Positions 1-5,237 of a DNA stretch of 5,237 nucleotides are shown here, in pieces. The notes beneath the pieces are model-generated. The model was not told the DNA's origin. It did no database searches and saw only the letters and a program-made list of their open reading frames with translations. Both the position numbers and the translations under genes were made by a program. Location of the stretch: assembly GCA_025924435.1 (NCBI GenBank), contig JAICIL010000311.1, positions 1 to 5,237 on the forward strand, read 5' to 3'. How positions within the stretch are numbered: position 1 is the first letter of the stretch; each line of letters opens with the position of its first letter. The DNA comes from Chloroflexia bacterium (GTDB taxonomy: Bacteria > Chloroflexota > Chloroflexia > Thermomicrobiales > JALYUS01).

Positions 1-131
1 ACGCGCGGGTCGGCGGCGAACTGGGCGAGCGGGTCGCCGGGGGCGAGCGAGATGATCGCGAAGAGGACGATCGAGATGGCGATCAAAGTCGGCACCGCCG
101 TCACCAGCCGCCGGATGATGTACTTGCCCAT
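1..131 (-). CDS. ABC transporter permease, DppB/OppB family (N-terminus only, cut by window edge)
   Basis: The first 43 residues are visible and the rest lies beyond the left edge. The protein begins MGKYIIRRLVTAVPTLIAIS: a short basic start (K3, R7, R8), then one long hydrophobic helix at about residues 9-29, then the APGDP motif at residues 30-34. In DppB/OppB/NikB-type permeases this layout marks the first membrane helix followed by the periplasmic loop. The family forms one half of the inner-membrane channel of di-/oligopeptide (sometimes nickel or glutathione) importers. The ATG is preceded by GAAAGAGG about 11 nt upstream and by a separate promoter at 215-243, so it is probably the first gene of its own transcript. 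The M28 peptidase immediately upstream on the same strand fits a peptide substrate, but specificity cannot be read from this fragment. Confidence 0.85.
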   Translation of the reverse strand, partial: MGKYIIRRLVTAVPTLIAISIVLFAIISLAPGDPLAQFAADPR

Positions 132-142
132 AACGTCACGCG

Positions 143-150
143 CCTCTTTC
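143..150 (-). promoter_or_regulatory. Ribosome binding site of the ABC permease
   Basis: GAAAGAGG on the minus strand lies 11 nt before the ATG at 131. It supports that ATG as the start. The spacing is slightly long but workable. Confidence 0.55.
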
Positions 151-214
151 CACCGGAATGCCCGCACGGGTTGTTGCACGTCGCCGGTCCCATGTCGTGC
201 GGTATTGGCACGGG

Positions 215-243
215 AGTGTACGGGAGAGTCCGCACGGCGTCAA
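215..243 (-). promoter_or_regulatory. Sigma-70-type promoter for the ABC permease gene
   Basis: On the minus strand, TTGACG (243-238) is followed by exactly 17 nt and then TACACT (220-215), a near-consensus -35/-10 pair. Transcription would start near 208, giving an untranslated leader of about 75 nt before the ATG at 131. The promoter makes the permease independent of the upstream peptidase gene. No convincing riboswitch fold was seen in the leader. Confidence 0.7.
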
Positions 244-250
244 GTGTCCC

Positions 251-266
251 GCCAACATGCCAACAT
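251..266. repeat. Exact 8-bp tandem repeat upstream of the permease promoter
   Basis: GCCAACAT occurs twice head to tail (251-258 and 259-266). It ends 7 bp upstream of the -35 hexamer of the leftward promoter. Direct repeats placed just before a -35 box are a common arrangement for activator binding sites, but no known regulator site is recognised here, so a regulatory role is inference. Confidence 0.5.
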
Positions 267-291
267 TCGCCAAATCACCCCATCGTTCCCT

Positions 292-313
292 GTGGTAGCG
301 GGGCGCTCGCCAC
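292..313 (-). terminator. Hairpin directly after the peptidase stop codon (weak terminator candidate)
   Basis: Arms 292-300 and 304-313 pair as two 4-bp stems (GTGG/CCAC and AGCG/CGCT) separated by a small T/CG bulge, with a 3-nt loop. The hairpin begins right after the TAG at 316-314 on the minus strand. No U-tract follows, so it is not a classical intrinsic terminator. It may protect the 3' end or assist factor-dependent termination. Confidence 0.3.
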
Positions 314-1708
314 CTACGGAAGGCGGCGCGAGCGCGTGAGCGATTCCGTGTAGCCGTTCTCCTCGACTTGCTCGCGCAGCTCCTCCGGCGTCCGGTGGCG
401 GCCCGGCCACGCCGCATCGGGCGTCGCGCTGAGCCGGAGCAGGATGCGCGCCGTGAGGATTGCCGCCATCTGCAACCCGCGCAGCGAGACCTTGTCCACG
501 GTGTCCGCCTCGGTGTGGCCCCAGCCGCGCCCGATCATCCCCTGCCGCGCGTCGCGGCTGGAGAGCGTGCCCGCCGGGACGCCCGCGAGGGTGAACGGGA
601 AGTGGTCGGAGTGCCCGGCGAAGCGATCCGCGACATCGAACTTGTACGCGAATTCGTCCGCGAGGCCGCCGAAGAAGGGGACGAGTTCGGGCGTGCCGGT
701 CAGCGAGACGACCTCCGCACCCCCGCCGCCCTGCCCCGCACCGTCGAGATTGAGCATGTAGCGGACGCGCGCCAATTCGTCCGCGTGCTGGTCGCGGTGC
801 GCCCACGCGCCGTACAGCCCCACTTCCTCGGCGGCGAAGGCGATGAAGCGGATGCCGCGCACGAGTTGGTCGCGCACATTGGCGAGCGCGCGGCCCGACT
901 CGACAAGCGTGCAGGCGCCCGCGCCGTCGTCGCCCGCGCCGTCCGCGATGTCGTGCGCGTCGTAGTGCGCGCCGGTGATGATGAACTCGTCCGTCGAGCC
1001 GTCGCCGGGCAGTTCGCCGACGACATTGTTCGTCGTGACGCGCTGGCTGGTGCCGGTGTCCGTGATGTGCAGCGTCGGGTGCTCGCCGTGCTTCGCGAGG
1101 CGGAGGATGGCGTTGCCCGTCTCCCACGAGACGCCGATGCCGGGGATCGGCGCGTTCGGGAAGAGGCTGCCGGTGATCCGCAACTGGCCGGGGTTCTGGT
1201 TGATGAAGATGAAGCCGACCGCCCCCGCCGCGATCGCCCAGCGGTACTTGTCCGTGCGATGGCTGACCTTCTTCGCCGTCAGCCAGTTGCCGGTCTCCGC
1301 CGCGCAGACGGCGATCTTCCCCGCGACCGCGCCGCCGAGGCGGGTGAAGTCCTCCTGCTCGCCGCCGCCGCAATCAATCATCTCGGCGGTCAGGTCGCAC
1401 GCCGGGCTGTAGGGGAGGGCGAGCGTGGAGAACTCGCGCTCCACGGGCGCGGTCATCCGCAGCGTCGTCGCGCCGCGCGTCCACGCGGTGATCTCGAGCG
1501 GCTCCAGATGGACGTTTTCGAGGCCGTTGGCGCGCATCGCCGCCGCGATGGCGTCCGCCGCCTTCCGCTCGCTCGCGCTGCCCGCGAAGCGGTTGCCGCA
1601 GACATCGCAGAGTTGCAGCAGCAATTGATAGGATGCATCGCTCGTGAAAATGTCCCCGATGATCTGCCGGTCGGTCGCCAACAGGTCGCTGCTCGTCGCC
1701 GTCGCCAC
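314..1708 (-). CDS. M28-family zinc metallopeptidase (aminopeptidase), cytoplasmic
   Basis: 464 residues, expected to remove amino-terminal residues from peptides using two metal ions. The N-terminal part (about 28-72) has the typical M28 pattern LCDVCGNRFAGSASERKAAD. Residues about 95-215 form an inserted region resembling a PA (protease-associated) domain. The catalytic core follows. By family comparison the metal ligands are H248 (GAHYDAH), D260 (GAGDDGAG), E295 (AAEEVGLYG, with E294 as general base), D322 (LNLDGAG) and H398 (WGHTEADT). The conserved SDHFPFTLAGVPAG segment starts at 367. All active-site residues appear present. No signal peptide or membrane helix is visible at the N-terminus, so it probably acts in the cytoplasm. 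The arrangement resembles carboxypeptidase Q/aminopeptidase relatives in M28, and exact specificity is unknown. The start is GTG at 1708, chosen because a strong GGAGGG lies 6 nt upstream. A charged tail (about 430-464) follows the fold. Confidence 0.9.
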   Translation of the reverse strand: MATATSSDLLATDRQIIGDIFTSDASYQLLLQLCDVCGNRFAGSASERKAADAIAAAMRANGLENVHLEPLEITAWTRGATTLRMTAPVEREFSTLALPYSPACDLTAEMIDCGGGEQEDFTRLGGAVAGKIAVCAAETGNWLTAKKVSHRTDKYRWAIAAGAVGFIFINQNPGQLRITGSLFPNAPIPGIGVSWETGNAILRLAKHGEHPTLHITDTGTSQRVTTNNVVGELPGDGSTDEFIITGAHYDAHDIADGAGDDGAGACTLVESGRALANVRDQLVRGIRFIAFAAEEVGLYGAWAHRDQHADELARVRYMLNLDGAGQGGGGAEVVSLTGTPELVPFFGGLADEFAYKFDVADRFAGHSDHFPFTLAGVPAGTLSSRDARQGMIGRGWGHTEADTVDKVSLRGLQMAAILTARILLRLSATPDAAWPGRHRTPEELREQVEENGYTESLTRSRRLP

Positions 1709-1714
1709 GTTTTG

Positions 1715-1720
1715 CCCTCC
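1715..1720 (-). promoter_or_regulatory. Ribosome binding site deciding the GTG start of the peptidase
   Basis: GGAGGG on the minus strand, within GAGGGAGGG, is followed by a 6-nt spacer and then GTG at 1708-1706. It is the strongest Shine-Dalgarno site in the region and fixes the start codon. Confidence 0.75.
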
Positions 1721-1750
1721 CTCGGATAGTGCCGGACGCTTCGTGGCGGG

Positions 1751-1759
1751 ATTGTAGCA
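1751..1759 (-). promoter_or_regulatory. Extended -10 promoter for the M28 peptidase
   Basis: The minus strand reads TGCTACAAT, an extended -10 element (TGnTAnAAT) with the hexamer at 1756-1751. The -35 position (about 1774-1779) falls inside the heptamer repeat and is a poor match, as is tolerated with an extended -10. Transcription would begin near 1744, about 35 nt before the GTG. Confidence 0.55.
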
Positions 1760-1764
1760 TTGAA

Positions 1765-1852
1765 GTGGGCGGTGGGCAGTGGGCAGTAGCCAGAACGAAC
1801 TGACAACGCGCGAAGCGCTTCCGCTTCCAACTGACTACTGGCTACTGGCTAC
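1765..1852. repeat. Inverted pair of heptanucleotide repeat arrays
   Basis: Four seven-base units lie in a row at 1765-1792 (GTGGGCG, GTGGGCA, GTGGGCA, GTAGCCA). Three units lie inverted at 1832-1852 (TGACTAC, TGGCTAC, TGGCTAC). CAGTAGCCAG at 1784-1793 pairs perfectly with CTGGCTACTG at 1838-1847, and the pairing can extend to 16 bp (1778-1793 with 1838-1853) with one mismatch and one G-T. The 39-nt spacer holds a perfect 10-bp palindrome, GAAGCGCTTC, at 1812-1821. The element sits between two divergent promoters, where no terminator is needed, so it looks like a dispersed short tandem repeat or small palindromic element. Its family is unknown to me. Confidence 0.7.
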
Positions 1853-1877
1853 TAACCCCAGTACGTACGCGCATTGG

Positions 1878-1894
1878 TGCGGTAATTATCCGCA
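1878..1894. promoter_or_regulatory. Operator-like inverted repeat TGCGG-N7-CCGCA
   Basis: Five-base arms TGCGG (1878-1882) and CCGCA (1890-1894) flank an AT-only centre (TAATTAT). The site lies across the -35 region of the rightward promoter whose -10 is at 1903-1908. This is a typical position for a repressor site. The same arm sequences recur at 1914-1927. Confidence 0.4.
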
Positions 1895-1899
1895 AAGTA

Positions 1900-1908
1900 T
1901 GGTAGAAT
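1900..1908 (+). promoter_or_regulatory. Extended -10 promoter for the zincin-membrane protein-gyrB operon
   Basis: TGGTAGAAT is an extended -10 element with hexamer TAGAAT at 1903-1908. The -35 position (about 1880-1885) is not conserved. Transcription would begin near 1914-1916, giving a leader of about 47 nt before the ATG at 1962. It is the only convincing promoter seen upstream of the three plus-strand genes. Confidence 0.55.
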
Positions 1909-1912
1909 ATTC

Positions 1913-1928
1913 GTGCGGGAAACCGCAT
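1913..1928 (+). other. 5'-leader hairpin with GAAA tetraloop
   Basis: TGCGG (1914-1918) and CCGCA (1923-1927) enclose the loop GAAA, and a closing G-T pair (1913/1928) is possible. In RNA this is a five-base-pair, GC-rich stem capped by a GNRA tetraloop, a very stable shape. It would stand at the very 5' end of the transcript from the promoter at 1900-1908, where such hairpins often slow mRNA decay. As DNA it could also be a second operator half of the 1878-1894 site. Confidence 0.4.
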
Positions 1929-1961
1929 ACGGAAGGGTTGGGCGGCGTGGAGCGGTGCGGG

Positions 1962-2369
1962 ATGCGAGTGGGCCAGCGGGCATTCGAGCGCCTCGTGGCG
2001 GATGCGCTGGACGGCTTGCCCGATACGATCCTGCGGATGCTGGACAATGTCGCGGTGGTCGTCGCGGATGAGCCGACGGCGCACCAGCGGCGGCGCGTGC
2101 GGCTCGCGGACGACGAGGTGCTGCTCGGCCTGTACGAGGGGATTCCGCTCACGGAGCGGACGTCCGGATACGGAGCGGTCTTGCCGGATAAGGTGACGAT
2201 CTTCCAGCGCGCGATCGAGGCGCAATGCGACAGCGAGGCCGAACTCGTGGCAGAGGTGCGCCATACCGTCGTGCATGAACTGGCGCACCATCTCGGCATC
2301 TCCGACGCGCGGCTGATCGAGATCGGCTACGAGGACGACCCGTACGGCGTGGACGGGGGCGACGAATGA
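1962..2369 (+). CDS. Small zincin-like metallopeptidase (DUF1025/Zincin_1, TTHA0227-like)
   Basis: 135 residues from the ATG at 1962, close to the usual length of this family of minimal zincins. The zinc motif HELAHHLGISD at residues 105-115 fits HExxHxxGxxD: H105, H109 and D115 as ligands and E106 as catalytic base. Other family signatures are LDNVAVVVADEP (27-38), LLGLYEGIPLTER (54-66) and YGAVLPDKVTIF (70-81). No signal peptide or membrane helix is seen, so it is cytoplasmic. The substrate of the family is not known, and proteolysis is inferred from the motif. GGAG lies 9 nt before the ATG. A GTG at 1947 (with GGAAGG upstream) is an in-frame alternative that would add five residues. It is the first gene of the likely operon, and its stop overlaps the next start (ATGA at 2366-2369), which indicates translational coupling. 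Confidence 0.85.
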   Translation: MRVGQRAFERLVADALDGLPDTILRMLDNVAVVVADEPTAHQRRRVRLADDEVLLGLYEGIPLTERTSGYGAVLPDKVTIFQRAIEAQCDSEAELVAEVRHTVVHELAHHLGISDARLIEIGYEDDPYGVDGGDE

Positions 2370-3418
2370 ACCGGGGGCCGTGGCGGCCGTGGGGCGAGCA
2401 GAGCGGGGAGAACACTCGCCGGCAAGGCTCGGAGGCGGACGACCGCGCGCCGGGCGTCATCGAGACGATTCAGCGCGGGTACGACACGCTCAATGCGCGC
2501 CCCTATCTGATCGCCGTGCCGCTCGCGCTCGACCTCATGCTCTGGCTCGGCCCGCGCCTGACCTCGCCCGCGCTCTTCGCGTGGCTGGCGCGCTGGCCGG
2601 GGCAAACGGCGGACGGCGCCGATCTCGCCCGGACGCTGCGAGAGCGCGGCGCGTCGGCGGAAGTGACGTCGGGGATCGCGCAGATGTGGAACGGCTACGG
2701 CGTCTCCAGCCTCGTCGGCACGCTGGGCCGGGGGCATGTCGCCAATCTCATCGAGCGGCCGACGGCGGCGATCGGGCCGTGGTATGTCGCGGTGGCCGTC
2801 CTGCTCGCGCTCCTCGTGATCGGGCTATGGCTGAAGTCGCTCTTCGTCGCGCCGATCGCGCAGATGGTGCGACACGAGCCGTTCGCGGTGGGGACGGCGC
2901 TGCGGATCAGTTGGGAGGCGGCGACGCGGGCCGCGCTCCTGCTCCTCGCCGCGCTCGGCATGTTCGTGCTGACGCTCATCCCGGTGGCGATCGTCGCGGC
3001 GACATTCGTCCTCGCGGGGATCAACGGCTTCGGCCTGATTATCCTCGCGACGCTCGTGCCGGTGGCGGGCGCGCTCTTCTACGGCGCGTTCGCGATGGAC
3101 GCGATCTTCCTTGAGCGGGTCGGGCCGATGCGGGCGATCTACCTGTCGTACCGCGTCGTGCGGCGCAATGCCTGGCCAACGGCGGGGTTCATCGCCCTGA
3201 CCTTCCTGATCTCGCGCGGGGTGCCGCTCGCGCTGACGCGGGTGGTGCAGCAGCCGGTCGGGGTGCTTTTGGCGATGATCGCGCATGCGTACGTCGCGGC
3301 GGGGCTGGCGACGGGGAGTCTGATTTTTTATCGAGAGCGCCGGGCGCGCGTCGTGGATGTGCGGCCCGAGCAGGTAATCGAGACTGAGGATGCGGCGACG
3401 GGGCGGCATGCGTCGTGA
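2366..3418 (+). CDS. Six-helix integral membrane protein of unknown function
   Basis: 350 residues; I do not recognise a named family. Residues 1-45 are hydrophilic and charged. Predicted membrane segments lie at about 46-62, 136-156, 188-215, 219-246, 271-290 and 297-322, and the tail after 323 is charged and probably cytosolic. Between helices 1 and 2 there is a large loop (about 63-135). A basic, amphipathic stretch at about 250-270 (MRAIYLSYRVVRRNAW) recalls the S-x-x-x-x-x-x-N-x-W linkers of DUF975/DUF4013-like bacterial membrane proteins, but this is only a loose resemblance. No transporter ATP-binding, protease or enzyme motif is visible. The start codon overlaps the stop of the zincin gene, and a G-run just upstream is only a weak Shine-Dalgarno site, so translation probably depends on the upstream gene. 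The stop is 24 bp before gyrB. Confidence 0.8.
   Translation: MNRGPWRPWGEQSGENTRRQGSEADDRAPGVIETIQRGYDTLNARPYLIAVPLALDLMLWLGPRLTSPALFAWLARWPGQTADGADLARTLRERGASAEVTSGIAQMWNGYGVSSLVGTLGRGHVANLIERPTAAIGPWYVAVAVLLALLVIGLWLKSLFVAPIAQMVRHEPFAVGTALRISWEAATRAALLLLAALGMFVLTLIPVAIVAATFVLAGINGFGLIILATLVPVAGALFYGAFAMDAIFLERVGPMRAIYLSYRVVRRNAWPTAGFIALTFLISRGVPLALTRVVQQPVGVLLAMIAHAYVAAGLATGSLIFYRERRARVVDVRPEQVIETEDAATGRHAS

Positions 3419-5237
<1,819 letters not shown>

Noticed and set aside
132..208. The permease leader as a possible riboswitch or T-box
   Set aside because: Only short GC stems are possible and no conserved riboswitch core or T-box sequence was seen.
240..1373. A 377-codon minus-strand open frame in another frame of the peptidase gene
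   Set aside because: It is extremely Arg-rich and overlaps the true peptidase frame; a GC-bias shadow, not a frameshifted gene.
368..1729. A 453-codon plus-strand open frame opposite the M28 peptidase
   Set aside because: It is Arg/Ala-rich with no motif, and mirrors a peptidase gene with intact catalytic residues and its own ribosome binding site.
1765..1852. The inverted heptamer repeat as a CRISPR array or an intrinsic terminator
   Set aside because: Units are 7 bases without unique spacers, there is no U-tract, and the element lies between divergent gene starts where no transcript ends.
1779..1961. Upstream extension of the zincin gene back to a GTG at 1779
   Set aside because: It would translate the heptamer repeat and the promoter region, and the extra 61 residues have no family similarity. 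The family starts near the ATG at 1962.

Overview
The window is high-GC bacterial DNA with tightly packed genes, GTG and ATG starts, clear Shine-Dalgarno sites and sigma-70-type promoters. The gyrase B sequence, the small zincin next to it and the overall style suggest Chloroflexota (Thermomicrobia/Sphaerobacter-like). This is inference from general resemblance; Actinobacteria, Armatimonadota and Deinococcus-Thermus are not excluded.

Left part, minus strand (1-1708): a GTG-started M28-family zinc aminopeptidase with all expected metal ligands and no signal peptide (314-1708). Downstream of it, under its own good -35/-10 promoter, is the start of a DppB/OppB-type ABC transporter permease that runs off the left edge (1-131). 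Together they suggest peptide uptake and intracellular peptide hydrolysis. The 182-bp gap between them holds a hairpin after the peptidase stop, an exact 8-bp tandem repeat just upstream of the -35 box, the promoter and an untranslated leader of about 75 nt.

Middle (1709-1961): a 253-bp divergent intergenic region. Each side has an extended -10 promoter (TGnTAnAAT). Between them is an unusual repeat made of seven-base units, four pointing right and three pointing left, around a 39-nt spacer. The rightward promoter lies between two TGCGG/CCGCA inverted repeats, the second of which would form a GAAA-capped hairpin at the 5' end of the transcript.

Right part, plus strand (1962-5237): a likely operon of three genes. 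These are a small zincin-fold metalloprotease (HExxHxxGxxD), a six-helix membrane protein of unknown function overlapping it by ATGA, and, 24 bp further on, gyrB, which runs off the right edge with 598 codons visible. GyrB has an intact ATPase site, QTK loop and Toprim motifs. It also has an Asn/Gly/Ala-rich N-terminal extension, and Gln replaces the conserved arginine equivalent to E. coli Arg136, the main aminocoumarin contact. I did not see an obviously new defence or mobile system. The points most worth a second look are the GyrB pocket substitution, the heptamer inverted repeat and the zincin-membrane protein-gyrB linkage.
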